From Streptomyces alboniger (GTDB lineage Bacteria > Actinomycetota > Actinomycetes > Streptomycetales > Streptomycetaceae), in assembly GCF_008704395.1 (NCBI RefSeq), contig NZ_CP023695.1, forward strand, positions 7,626,001 to 7,690,000: a DNA stretch of 64,000 nt, written 5' to 3'. Below the pieces are notes generated by a model. The model was given only the letters and a program-made list of their open reading frames with translations, searched no databases and was not told the DNA's origin. Positions 8,954-17,695 of the stretch are shown here, piece by piece. A program made the translations under genes and the position numbers. Numbering within the stretch: the first letter of the stretch is position 1; each line of letters opens with the position of its first letter.

Positions 8954-10161
8954 GCGTCCCCCCGGCTCGACCGGCCGTGCAGCTTCAAGTATGGGGTGAA
9001 CCGGTCGTCCACGCAGAGCGAGCGGGTATCGGGGCGGTCGGTCGTGCGGCTGAGTACGACGTAGTCGTGCCAGACACCGTCCTTGAGGCGCATCGCCGGG
9101 TAGACGGCGCCGGCGGCGAAGCCGTACGCGAGGAACCGCTCGATCTGCCGCCGGTCGTGCAGGGGCAGCACCGCCTCGACGTACGCCGCACCGCGCTCCG
9201 CCATCGCCTGGACGACCTCGCCGAGCATTCCTTCCGGCGCTTCCGGCGCTTCCGGCGAGTCCAGGGATGAAGGGCCGCCCAGGAGGAGGCCGCTGCCCGC
9301 GGTGGGGTCGATGACCGCGAACTGCTCGTACCTGCCGTCCGACGAGGCGAGCAGGGTGTTCGGCTGGTGCAGCGCCACGCCGGTCTCTCGGGTGTGCGCC
9401 CGTGCGTAACGCCGACGGACCAGCGCCGCGTCCTGGCTCACGTCAAGCCCGGCGCCTGACCGCGAAGAGGTGCGCTCGACAGACGGCTCAGGGCGTACGC
9501 CCGTGAAGTCCGAGTTCGAGTCCGGGTCGAAGTCGAAGTCGAAGCTGACGTCAAGGCCGTGGCTTCCGGCGGCCGCCAGCAGGGCGGCGACCTCCTCGGG
9601 GACGCGGCCGAGCGCCTTGCGAGGGGCGGGAACCCCGTCGCGGTAGCGGACCAGCAGGGCGAGCGTCTCCGTCTCCCGCAGCTTGACCGCGCCGGGCAGC
9701 AGGCCCATGGGCTGGAAGCCGTGCCGCAGCAGCACGCGCTGTGCGGCAGGTGAGACACAGCGAGCGGTGGCGTACACCGAGTCCAGCCGCCCCAGCGGGC
9801 CGAAGGCCGAGGCGACCAGGGCATCCAGCAGCAGGCCCGCGATGCCCTCGCCGCCACGGTCGGGATGGACGGCGATTCCCTCGACCTTGCCGATGCGCGC
9901 GACGGGGTCGGTGCGCAGCAGCCCCGATCCGACCACGGCGCCGGTCGCCACGTCACGGGCGACCCACCACTGCACGGCGGCATCGGTCAGGGCGGCGGTC
10001 ATCGCCTGCGGGTCCGTGCCCAGGCGCAGCGGGTACGCGTCGCCGTACACCGTGCGGTACAGACGCAGCAGGACGGTCACGTCGTCGAGCGCCGCGGAGT
10101 CGATCAGGACGGTGTGCGAGAAGGGGCGAGCGAGGTGTGGACGCTCGACGGTGGCGGTCAA
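8950..10161 (-). CDS. Two-domain GNAT-family acyltransferase
   Basis: A 403-residue protein. Residues about 15-165 form a GNAT domain with the acetyl-CoA loop in V-H-P-D-R-G-G-E-G-I-A-G. The C-terminal half (about 250-400) looks like a second, more diverged acyltransferase fold (A-V-I-D-P ... H-D-R-R-Q-I-E-R-F-L-A-Y-G-F). An Asp/Phe/Ser-rich linker separates the halves. I place the start at the TTG at 10161, which has GAAGGGA six bases upstream; longer versions would run into the upstream transporter gene. It could N-acylate an amino substrate made or used by the lux-like enzymes, but that is inference from the operon. Confidence 0.75.
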   Translation of the reverse strand: MTATVERPHLARPFSHTVLIDSAALDDVTVLLRLYRTVYGDAYPLRLGTDPQAMTAALTDAAVQWWVARDVATGAVVGSGLLRTDPVARIGKVEGIAVHPDRGGEGIAGLLLDALVASAFGPLGRLDSVYATARCVSPAAQRVLLRHGFQPMGLLPGAVKLRETETLALLVRYRDGVPAPRKALGRVPEEVAALLAAAGSHGLDVSFDFDFDPDSNSDFTGVRPEPSVERTSSRSGAGLDVSQDAALVRRRYARAHTRETGVALHQPNTLLASSDGRYEQFAVIDPTAGSGLLLGGPSSLDSPEAPEAPEGMLGEVVQAMAERGAAYVEAVLPLHDRRQIERFLAYGFAAGAVYPAMRLKDGVWHDYVVLSRTTDRPDTRSLCVDDRFTPYLKLHGRSSRGDA

Positions 10162-10238
10162 GGTGTGTCCCTTCGGTGCGGGGTGCGAGATGCGAGGTGG
10201 GGAATCAAGAGGCAGGGGGCGGGTTTTCGGAGAGTGGT

Positions 10239-11498
10239 TCAGACAGTGGTACGGAGGTGGGTGCCGCGGCGGCTGCGGAACGCGAGGACGGCGGCGATCG
10301 GCAGCAGTCCGGCGGACTGGACCAGGAAGAGGCTCTGCGGGGAGAGCAGGTCGCCGGCCAGCCCGAAGACGAAGGCGGCGACGGGAAAGCCCGCTCCGAG
10401 GAGCGCCAGCATCGCGGAGAAGAACACCGGCTTCGCGGCGGTGGGCACAGCGCGCTGGAAGGCGGCGACGAAGACCACGTTCACGGCGCCCACGGACCAG
10501 CCGGCCACAGCCAGGCACACCAGAAGTGCGGTCCGGTCGGGCACGATGCCGGGGACGACGGTGGCCGCCCCGAAGAGCGCCACGCATCCTCCGCCGACGG
10601 GTCCCGGGTGCCCGGGAAGCCGCTTGCCGGTGAAGACGCCGACGAGCATGCCCAGCCACAGCGCGCCCTCCAGCAGGCCGAGCGTCAAGGCCGGCGCGTG
10701 GAGCACGTTCTTCGTGTACAGGGGGAGGACGACGAACGTGGCGGTGATGAAGAAGTTGGCCGCGGTGAAGCAGACCAGTGCCAGCTTGATGAAGGGCAGC
10801 CCGGACAGGAGCCGCCAGGCCTGGCCGATCCCGGACGAGACCTCCTCCTGTGCCTCGCCGCCGAGCGGATGGAAGCGGACGGTGCGCAGACAGACGGCGG
10901 CGCCCAGGTAGGCGATCGCGCCGGCCCCCACCACTCCGGTCGGACCGATCAGCTCGACCAGGACCGCGCCGAGCAGGGCACTGGCCATGCCCACCAGAGA
11001 GAAGCTCGCCTGCTCGAACGCGGTGGCGTCCTCGATGTCGCGATCCTGGACCAGTTCCGGTATGGCCTTGGTCAGGCACGGGTCGAACAGCGCCTGGCAG
11101 GCGGCCAGACCGAACATGACGGGACAGACGGCAAGCGTGGGCATTCCGGCCGGTGCGGCGAAGCCCGCAAGCGTCACCGTGAGGACCACCCCGCCCAGCG
11201 CGGCGCCACTCAGCACGCTCCGGCTGCGGTGTCGGGCGATCACACGTGCGATGACCGGCGCGAGCACCACAGGAGGAAGCGCCGCGGACATCAGGAAGAG
11301 CCCCGAGGCCAGCCCGCGATCCCCCGCGGCCACCTGGCCCATGAGCCACCACAAGGCACCCATCTGGTACATACGCGTCGCGCTCTGGCTCAGCAGCTGA
11401 GCGGCCCAGACGCGGGCGAAACCGCCGTTGCGGACGATCAGCGGCGTTCGCTCGTGACCGGTGTCCTCGATGGGGGGAGCGGTGAGCTGGCAGGCCAT
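10239..11498 (-). CDS. MFS exporter
   Basis: A 419-residue major-facilitator protein with about twelve hydrophobic segments of the MFS_3/enterobactin-exporter type (start region F-A-R-V-W-A-A-Q-L-L-S). The ATG has AAAGGAG six to seven bases upstream. It is the first gene of the transporter-GNAT-luxE-luxC operon, 77 bases before the GNAT, and probably exports the end product of that pathway. Its leader contains the pentanucleotide array described separately. Confidence 0.85.
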   Translation of the reverse strand: MACQLTAPPIEDTGHERTPLIVRNGGFARVWAAQLLSQSATRMYQMGALWWLMGQVAAGDRGLASGLFLMSAALPPVVLAPVIARVIARHRSRSVLSGAALGGVVLTVTLAGFAAPAGMPTLAVCPVMFGLAACQALFDPCLTKAIPELVQDRDIEDATAFEQASFSLVGMASALLGAVLVELIGPTGVVGAGAIAYLGAAVCLRTVRFHPLGGEAQEEVSSGIGQAWRLLSGLPFIKLALVCFTAANFFITATFVVLPLYTKNVLHAPALTLGLLEGALWLGMLVGVFTGKRLPGHPGPVGGGCVALFGAATVVPGIVPDRTALLVCLAVAGWSVGAVNVVFVAAFQRAVPTAAKPVFFSAMLALLGAGFPVAAFVFGLAGDLLSPQSLFLVQSAGLLPIAAVLAFRSRRGTHLRTTV

Positions 11499-11520
11499 CG
11501 GTGTGCTCCTTTGCTTGACG

Positions 11521-11565
11521 CTGAGCTGAGCTGAGCTGAGCTGAGCTGAGCTGAGCTGACCTGAG
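11521..11565. repeat. CTGAG pentanucleotide array in the operon leader
   Basis: Seven perfect CTGAG units (11521-11555) are followed by CTGAC and CTGAG. The array lies 22 bases upstream of the MFS start codon, within the leader or promoter of the lux-like operon. Units of this kind change copy number by slippage, which would alter spacing there. Confidence 0.9.
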
Positions 11566-11780
11566 TGGAGGGGAGAGCTGAGCGGGCGGAAAGGAAACGG
11601 TGAAAGGGGACGCTGGGCGGTTCCGTTTGCTGTGCGTTCCTTGTGCAACCACCCTCGCCCGCTGCCCCCGGGCGCAGGATCCGCCCGCCGTCGGGAGTCG
11701 CCCCGCCGATCGGCGGGGCGCGGGTGCCGCCCCCCCGCTCACCGCAGGCGCCGCACCTGGCCGCGGCTTACGGTTGGCAC

Positions 11781-12485
11781 GTGGGACAACCAGGGCATGA
11801 GGGGACGATCCGGGTGGTCGTCGTCGATGACGAACAGCTCGTGCGTTCCGGTCTGCGGATGATCCTGGCGGCGGCGCCGGACATCGAGGTGGTGGGTGAC
11901 TGCGGTGGCGGCCAGGCCGTGGACACGGTTCTCGCGCACCGCCCCGACGTGGTGATGCTGGACATCCGGATGCCGGACGTGGACGGGCTGACCGTGCTCA
12001 GGCGCCTCAAGTCGACACTGGGCGACAAGGCTCCGGCCGTCACCATGCTCACGACGTTCGACGCGGACGAATACCTGATCAGCGCCCTGTGCGACGGTGC
12101 GTCCGGATTCCTGCTCAAAGACACCGAACCGGAGCAGCTCGCCCGGGCGGTCCGGGTCCTGGCCGCGGGGGGACAGACCCTGGACCCGTGGGTCACCCGC
12201 ACCATCGTCGGGGGGTTCGTGGAGGGCGCCGACGGCGCCCAGACCGCCAAGTGCGCCCTGAAGCAGCTGACCGACCGCGAACGCGAGGTGCTCTCGCTCG
12301 TCGCGCGGGGACTGTCGAACGCCGAGATCGCCCAGCACATGCACCTGGCCCACGGCACCGTGAAGGACCACGTCAGCGCGATCCTCGGCAAACTCGGCGG
12401 GCTCAACCGGGTCCAGGCCGCGGTGCTGGCCGTGCGGGCGGGCCTGGCCGGCTGCGACCCCGCGGGCTCTCAGGAACCGCTGTGA
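11781..12485 (+). CDS. NarL/LuxR-type response regulator
   Basis: A 234-residue two-domain regulator. The receiver (about residues 11-130) has the D-D acidic pair in V-V-D-D-E, the phospho-acceptor in M-L-D-I-R-M-P (Asp61) and the conserved Lys in L-L-K-D. The C-terminal LuxR helix-turn-helix reads L-T-D-R-E-R-E-V-L ... N-A-E-I-A. I choose the GTG at 11781: a TACGGT -10-like element ends seven bases before it and no ribosome site is visible, so the mRNA may be leaderless. It overlaps the kinase gene and faces away from the lux-like operon, which it may control. Confidence 0.85.
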   Translation: MGQPGHEGTIRVVVVDDEQLVRSGLRMILAAAPDIEVVGDCGGGQAVDTVLAHRPDVVMLDIRMPDVDGLTVLRRLKSTLGDKAPAVTMLTTFDADEYLISALCDGASGFLLKDTEPEQLARAVRVLAAGGQTLDPWVTRTIVGGFVEGADGAQTAKCALKQLTDREREVLSLVARGLSNAEIAQHMHLAHGTVKDHVSAILGKLGGLNRVQAAVLAVRAGLAGCDPAGSQEPL

Positions 12486-13603
12486 GGAACCGGCTGTCCG
12501 AACAGCACAGACGCCTGCTGTTCCTGCTTCTGCCAGTGGCCCTCGCCCTCGTCGACACCATCGTGTCGATCGGCCCGCTGGGGTCCTCGCCGGCGGAGGT
12601 GATGATCGGTCTGGCAGGTGGCTTCGCGCTGCTGGCGCGCCGACGGGCGCCGATGGCGGTCTTCCTGGCCATCGTGCCCGGTGCATACCTGGGCACCGGC
12701 TGGTTCGCCGCCATGGTCGCTCTCTACACCGTGGCTCGTCGGCACTCCGACCGCCGTCTGCTGATCTCCTGCGCTCTGCTCGTCGCCGTTGCCCACTACC
12801 TGCCCTATCCCCTCGGCGTACTGGCGGAACAAGGGTGGGAGAACTTGAACGCCGAGAACGCCGTACTCATATCCCTGGTCCCGGTCGCACTCGGTCGCGC
12901 CGTCGCCATGCACGCGGAACTCGCCACGCGCCTGCGCGAACTGACCGAGAGCCGAGCCCGGGAACACCAGCTGGCGGCGAGGCAGGTGCTGGCCACGGAG
13001 CGGGCAAGGCTGGGCCGGGAGATGCACGACGTCGTCGCCCACCAAGTGAGTCTCATCAGCCTTCAGGCGGGCGCACTGCGCGTGAGCAGCGCCGACCCCG
13101 CCGTCAGGGAAGCCGCGGACGCCATCCGGACGTTGTCCGTGCGCACCCTGGAAGAACTGCGGCACATGGTCGGTCTTCTCAAGGCCGCGGGCGGAGACGG
13201 CGAGCTGACCCCTCAACCCCTCCTGACCGACCTGCCCCGGCTCATCGACGAAAGCGGGCTCGACATCGACGCCGATATCGAGGCGACGGCGTGTGGCACA
13301 TGCCCCGACGCCGTGGAGCGGGCCGCCTTCCGCATCGTCCAGGAGGCTCTGACCAACGTACGCAAGCACGCGCCCGGCGCGAAGGTCTGGGTGAGCCTTC
13401 AGGACCAGGGCCATCAGTTGTTCGTAGAGGTTCGCAACGGCCCCGCCTCCGACGGCGCGGAGCCCTTGGGGCTGCCGAGCGGAGGTCACGGGTTGGTCGG
13501 CCTGCACGAGCGCGTCCACCTTCTGGGCGGCAGCATCGCGACCACGGCGCGCGCGGACGGCGGCTTCCTGGTCAGCGCGATCCTGCCGATCAGCGGGCCC
13601 TGA
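12482..13603 (+). CDS. Sensor histidine kinase (HisKA_3 type)
   Basis: A 373-residue NarL-class kinase with four to five N-terminal membrane segments (residues about 12-145) and no large extracellular loop, so it probably senses a membrane or intramembrane signal. A coiled linker leads to the phospho-acceptor motif R-E-M-H-D-V-V-A-H (His182). The HATPase_c domain follows, with N-V-R-K-H-A (N box) and G-G-H-G-L-V-G-L (G box). GTG start and preceding TGA overlap (GTGA), so it is translationally coupled to its cognate regulator. Confidence 0.9.
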   Translation: MRNRLSEQHRRLLFLLLPVALALVDTIVSIGPLGSSPAEVMIGLAGGFALLARRRAPMAVFLAIVPGAYLGTGWFAAMVALYTVARRHSDRRLLISCALLVAVAHYLPYPLGVLAEQGWENLNAENAVLISLVPVALGRAVAMHAELATRLRELTESRAREHQLAARQVLATERARLGREMHDVVAHQVSLISLQAGALRVSSADPAVREAADAIRTLSVRTLEELRHMVGLLKAAGGDGELTPQPLLTDLPRLIDESGLDIDADIEATACGTCPDAVERAAFRIVQEALTNVRKHAPGAKVWVSLQDQGHQLFVEVRNGPASDGAEPLGLPSGGHGLVGLHERVHLLGGSIATTARADGGFLVSAILPISGP

Positions 13604-13606
13604 CCC

Positions 13607-14482
13607 TCAGGTAAGGCGCTCGGGGACAGAGGCGAACAGGTCCTCGTACTGGACGAAGAGGCGCGGGACAGGGGCCCCGGCAGGGGCGTGGGCGCCGGTC
13701 TCGGAGAGCGCGGTCCAGCACGCGGCCGTGAGCCTGCGGGCGTGGGCCCCGGGCCAGGGCCGGGGGAGCAGCTCGGGGGGCAGGAGGGGATCCGGTTCCA
13801 TGGCGTGGCTGAAGGCCGCGGCGAGCTGGATGAACATGGCCAGCTGCTCGGGCCCGGTGGGGCCGTCCGGCCTCGCGAGACGGTCGAGGTACACCTGGGC
13901 GAGACCGGCGAGGCGGTCGTGGCGCGCGGCGATGTCGCCCAAGGGCCAGAGGGCTGCCGCCAGGGCGGGCGGGTGATCGAGGCCCCCGACGCGCAGGTCG
14001 GTGCTGGTGAGGCAGGTGACCGCGTGGGCGACGTCGAGGTGGCGGGCCTGCGCCTCGACGAGTTCCTCGATGGGGTTCGCGCTGACGTAGAGGCCGCTTT
14101 GGACCGGGGCGGCGCCGAGGTGGCGCAAGGTGTCGCGGAGGGTGTCGCGGGAGGTCCTGTTCGACTCGGGGATGGCGAAGGCGAACAGGTGCCAGACACC
14201 GTCCCAGGCCGCGAGGCCGTGGTCCTGGCGGTAGGCGTGGCGGACGTAGGCGACGTCAGGGGTGATCGAGCCGGTGAAGTCGGCGACGGCCTTCAACAGA
14301 GCCTTGCGGCCACGTCCTTGGTGGGTGAAGCGGCCCTCGGCGACGAGCCGCTTGATGCAGAGGCGGACCTGTTGGTCGGTCATGCCCAGAAGTCCGGCGA
14401 CGGCGTACAGCTCACCGGAGTCGACGGTGCCGTCCTCGCGGACCAGGGCGTGGACGAGTAGTCGGGTGGGAACGGTGCTCAT
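13607..14482 (-). CDS. PaaX-family transcriptional regulator
   Basis: A 291-residue protein with a PaaX-like winged helix at residues 1-75 (L-G-M-T-D-Q-Q-V-R-L-C-I-K-R-L) and the PaaX central and C-terminal domains (A-W-D-G-V-W-H-L-F; S-G-L-Y-V-S-A-N-P). The family founder represses phenylacetate genes in response to an acyl-CoA. The ATG shares one base with the stop of the GNAT gene (TGATG), so the two form an operon facing a hydrolase/DUF418 pair across a promoter region with inverted repeats. No phenylacetate genes are nearby, so the ligand is unknown. Confidence 0.83.
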   Translation of the reverse strand: MSTVPTRLLVHALVREDGTVDSGELYAVAGLLGMTDQQVRLCIKRLVAEGRFTHQGRGRKALLKAVADFTGSITPDVAYVRHAYRQDHGLAAWDGVWHLFAFAIPESNRTSRDTLRDTLRHLGAAPVQSGLYVSANPIEELVEAQARHLDVAHAVTCLTSTDLRVGGLDHPPALAAALWPLGDIAARHDRLAGLAQVYLDRLARPDGPTGPEQLAMFIQLAAAFSHAMEPDPLLPPELLPRPWPGAHARRLTAACWTALSETGAHAPAGAPVPRLFVQYEDLFASVPERLT

Positions 14483-15162
14483 CAAGCCTCCTGGCGGTTC
14501 GTCGTCATGCCCGGCGCGATGGGCCGGTGCATGGTCGTCACGGCGCCGAACCCCATCAGTTTGCGCAGGTAGGGGGTCTTCTCCGTGTGTACGGGGAGGA
14601 AGCCGTGGCGTTCGTACAGGGCGCGGGCGCGCGGGTTGACGTCGATCACGTCGAGACGGACCCGCCGACAGGAGTGATCGGCGGCCACGCCCGCGATCTC
14701 GCGCAGCAGGAGGCCGCCGATGCCTTTGCCGCGGTGCTCAGGGGCGACGGCGATGCCGTCCATCACGAGTTCGCCCTCGGCGGGGCGCCGTTCCATCAGG
14801 GCGAGAAGAGCCAGGCGGGGCAGTCCGCGCAAGGTCCCGTAGGCGGCCAGGATGTCGCCCGCGCCGCCGCCTATCAGGGCGCGTTCGGCGAGTTGGTAGC
14901 CGGCCACCCCCGCCACCTCGCCGTCGACGAGGGCGGCCACACCGCGGTCGTGGTGGAGATGGGACGCGAGGAAGGCGCGGGCCTTGTCCGGTGGGTTCAT
15001 GGCGGCCCCGAGCTTCCGCCCGAAAGCCTCCCAGTACAGGGCGGCCACGCGCGTCTCGCTGCCCTTCGGGATGCCCCTGCGTATCTCCGGGCCATCCACG
15101 CTCGTCGGGCCATCCACACTCTCCGGCCTGTGTCCCCTCGGCGGGGTGTCCATCGGCTCCAT
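14482..15162 (-). CDS. GNAT-family N-acetyltransferase
   Basis: A 226-residue acetyltransferase with the acetyl-CoA loop V-A-P-E-H-R-G-K-G-I-G-G-L-L and the C-terminal A-R-A-L-Y-E-R-H-G-F motif. I choose the ATG at 15162, which has GGAGGGA six to seven bases upstream; an ATG two codons earlier sits directly on that site. The N-terminus contains a short S-V-D-G-P duplication. It overlaps the PaaX gene by one base. The substrate is unknown. Confidence 0.83.
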   Translation of the reverse strand: MEPMDTPPRGHRPESVDGPTSVDGPEIRRGIPKGSETRVAALYWEAFGRKLGAAMNPPDKARAFLASHLHHDRGVAALVDGEVAGVAGYQLAERALIGGGAGDILAAYGTLRGLPRLALLALMERRPAEGELVMDGIAVAPEHRGKGIGGLLLREIAGVAADHSCRRVRLDVIDVNPRARALYERHGFLPVHTEKTPYLRKLMGFGAVTTMHRPIAPGMTTNRQEA

Positions 15163-15272
15163 CGGCATTCCCTCCGCACGGCGGGCCGGGGCGCCCACCC
15201 TTGCACTATCGACCTTACTACGCTCATTCTAAGTACGAACGTATCAGAAACGATAGATTTTTTGGGGGAGAG
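15163..15272. promoter_or_regulatory. Divergent promoter region with inverted repeats
   Basis: An AT-richer gap between the GNAT-PaaX pair and the hydrolase operon. It holds TACG-AA-CGTA (15234-15243) and a wider inverted repeat CTATCG (15206-15211) / CGATAG (15251-15256). These are plausible binding sites for the adjacent PaaX-type regulator. Confidence 0.4.
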
Positions 15273-16334
15273 ATGAACCGACTGATGACTCCGCTTGTGC
15301 GGCGCCGACGGCGCGCCCTGACGTGGTCGCTGGTCGCGGTACTGCTGGTGGGTGCGGGGACCGTCGGTGTCGCGATCTGGCAGAACACCTACGCGCTGCG
15401 GGAGGAGCGCATCACCGTGCGCCACGACGGTCGGCAACTGGACGGAGTCCTGGCCCGGCCGCAGAAGGGCAACGGCCCCTTCGGACTGGTGGTCCTCGTC
15501 CACGGCGACGGGCCTGTCGACGCCACGCACGACACCTTCTACCGGCCCCTGTGGGAGTCGTTCGCCAAGGCCGGCTACGCCTCGCTCTCCCTGAGCAAGC
15601 CCGGCGTCGGAGCCTCCGAGGGGAACTGGCAGAACCAGAGCATGGACGATCGCGCGGACGAAACCCTCGCCGCGATCACCTGGGCCCGCACCCGCCCCGA
15701 CATCGACGGCAGGCGCGTCGGCCTGTGGGGAGCCAGCCAGGCCGGGTGGGTGCTGCCCAAGGTCGCGGCCCGCGACCGCGCCGTCCGGTTCGTCATCGCG
15801 GTCTCACCGGCCGTCGACTGGCAACGGCAAGGGCGCTACAACCTCCTCGCCGAACTGCGCCGGGACGGCGCCACCCAGGACGAGACGCGAAAGGCGCTGC
15901 GACGGCGCGAGACGACCCTGCGCCTGCTGCGGCAGGGCGCGACCTTCGAGCAGTACCGCACCGCGGTCCCCGACAACGACGGCATGACCGCCGAACGCTG
16001 GCGGTTCATCACCAAGAACTACCGCTCCAACGCGAGCGAGGACCTGCGCGCCATGCGCGGCACACCCACGCTCCTGGTGCTGGCCGGGCACGACACCAAC
16101 GTCGACGTCGCCGACACCGAGGCCGCCTACCGCCGCATCCTGCCGCCCGCCTCCCTGACGGTGCGGCACTACCCCGACGCCACCCACTCGCTGGTCGACA
16201 ACGCCGTCGAGAACTCCGAGCCGCGCCTCACCCTGACCGCCGTCTTCGCCCCCCGGCGCCTGTACGCCGTCGGATTCCTCGCCCACCAGCGCGACTTCGT
16301 CGAGCAAATCACCGACCGCAAGGGGACCGAGTGA
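15273..16334 (+). CDS. Membrane-anchored alpha/beta hydrolase
   Basis: A 353-residue protein. Residues about 12-35 form one uncleaved-looking membrane helix after a very basic start, placing the enzyme outside the cell. The hydrolase fold shows the oxyanion segment V-L-V-H-G-D-G, a nucleophile elbow G-A-S-Q-A-G, an acid region A-G-H-D-T-N and the His in D-A-T-H-S. It probably hydrolyses an ester or amide of unknown identity. The ATG has GGGGGAG upstream. Its TGA overlaps the GTG of the DUF418 gene, so the two act together. Confidence 0.85.
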   Translation: MNRLMTPLVRRRRRALTWSLVAVLLVGAGTVGVAIWQNTYALREERITVRHDGRQLDGVLARPQKGNGPFGLVVLVHGDGPVDATHDTFYRPLWESFAKAGYASLSLSKPGVGASEGNWQNQSMDDRADETLAAITWARTRPDIDGRRVGLWGASQAGWVLPKVAARDRAVRFVIAVSPAVDWQRQGRYNLLAELRRDGATQDETRKALRRRETTLRLLRQGATFEQYRTAVPDNDGMTAERWRFITKNYRSNASEDLRAMRGTPTLLVLAGHDTNVDVADTEAAYRRILPPASLTVRHYPDATHSLVDNAVENSEPRLTLTAVFAPRRLYAVGFLAHQRDFVEQITDRKGTE

Positions 16335-17695
16335 CCACCGCGACCACCGCACCCCCGCCCCGAGCGGCCGGCGGACGCCTCGCCCACGTCGACGCCCTGC
16401 GCGGGTTCGCCCTGCTGGGCATCCTCGTCGTCAACATCGGCTATCTGGCCTCCGCCTACCACGGCACGGGCCTGGAGGACCCCGGCTTCACCTCGCCGCT
16501 CGACAACGCGGTCCGATGGTTCGTCACGGTGTTCTTCGAGGCCAAGTTCTTCCTGTTGTTCTCGTTCCTGTTCGGCTACAGCTTCACCCTCCAGCTCTCC
16601 TCCGCCGAACGGCACGGCGCACGTTTCGCCTCCCGCTTCCTGCGGCGCCTGGCCGGCCTGTTCGTCCTCGGTGCCCTGCACGCGGTCCTGCTGTTCCCCG
16701 GGGACATCCTCACCACGTACGCGGTACTCGGCCTGATCCTCCTGGCCGCCCGTCACCTGCGGCCCCGTACCGCCGTGTACACCGCCGCCGCCCTCTTCGT
16801 CCTCACCGCCGTCGCGTACGCCGTACTCGCGCTCTCCGCCCATGCGGCGGGCGGCTCCGGAGTGGACCCGGCCACGGCGGCCGGTGCCGAAAGGGCCACC
16901 GAGGCGCTGCGCGGCGGCCCGGCATCAGTGGTCGCCGCCCACCTGGAGCAGCTTCCCGACGTGCTGATCCTGCTCGTCCTCTTCCAGGCACCGGCCGCCC
17001 TGGCAGCGTTCCTTCTCGGCCTCGCGGCGGGAAGGCGCCAGGCCCTCGGGGACATCGCCCGCCATCGCGGGACGCTGGGGTCGCTCCAGTGGGCGGGCTT
17101 CACGCTGGGGCTGTTCGGCGGTGTCGTCTACGCCCACGCGAGTCTGGAGCACCCGGGCAGTCCGTACCAGATCCTCGCCATGGGCATCGACGTCGTCACC
17201 GCCCCGCTGCTGGCCGCCGCCTACGCCGCGACGGTCCTCAGGCTCGCCCGCGGCCGGTACGCGGACCGGCTGATCGCGCTGCTCGCCCCGGCGGGCCGCA
17301 TGACCCTGACCAACTACCTCGCCCAGTCCCTCGTCTGCGCCCTGCTGTTCACCGGCTACGGCCTGGCCCTGGTCGGCGATGTCCCGCCTTTGGCTGTCCT
17401 GGCCATCGCCCTCGTGCTCTTCACGGCGCAGGCGGCCGCGAGCCGCTGGTGGCTGCGTCGGCACCACTACGGCCCGCTGGAATGGCTGCTGCGCGCCTGG
17501 ACCACCCTGACCTGGTCACCCCTGCGCTTACCAGCGGCTCACAACAGAACGCCGCGCCCCGGTCCGCTTCCAGAACGGCGTGGGGCGCGGCGGTCGCCGC
17601 GGATCAGGTGCCGGGCTTGCGGCCGTAGACGAAGACCTCGTCGCCCTTGCGCAGCATGTCCCAGTACTTCACGGCGTCCTTCTTCGTCATGTTGA
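16331..17695 (+). CDS. DUF418 family membrane protein
   Basis: A 454-residue polytopic protein that starts in the DUF418 fashion (V-D-A-L-R-G-F-A-L-L-G-I) and has about nine membrane helices; the DUF418 domain proper ends near H-Y-G-P-L-E-W-L-L-R-A-W-T. Function is unknown. It is coupled by GTGA to the hydrolase gene. The last 45 or so residues are Arg/Pro-rich, read straight through a strong hairpin and overlap the convergent transpeptidase gene by 92 bases. I believe the family's normal stop has been lost and that the true functional end is near 17540. Confidence 0.8.
   Translation: MTTATTAPPPRAAGGRLAHVDALRGFALLGILVVNIGYLASAYHGTGLEDPGFTSPLDNAVRWFVTVFFEAKFFLLFSFLFGYSFTLQLSSAERHGARFASRFLRRLAGLFVLGALHAVLLFPGDILTTYAVLGLILLAARHLRPRTAVYTAAALFVLTAVAYAVLALSAHAAGGSGVDPATAAGAERATEALRGGPASVVAAHLEQLPDVLILLVLFQAPAALAAFLLGLAAGRRQALGDIARHRGTLGSLQWAGFTLGLFGGVVYAHASLEHPGSPYQILAMGIDVVTAPLLAAAYAATVLRLARGRYADRLIALLAPAGRMTLTNYLAQSLVCALLFTGYGLALVGDVPPLAVLAIALVLFTAQAAASRWWLRRHHYGPLEWLLRAWTTLTWSPLRLPAAHNRTPRPGPLPERRGARRSPRIRCRACGRRRRPRRPCAACPSTSRRPSSSC
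17551..17591. terminator. Bidirectional terminator hairpin
   Basis: GCCGCGCCCC (17551-17560) pairs with GGGGCGCGGC (17582-17591). It lies between the end of the DUF418 domain and the 3' end of the convergent transpeptidase gene, upstream of the DUF418 frame's actual stop. Confidence 0.7.

Noticed and set aside
8954..11742. GNAT gene extended upstream through the transporter gene
   Set aside because: The open frame continues, but the sequence before 10161 is antisense-like, rich in Arg and Gly, and the TTG at 10161 has a proper ribosome site.
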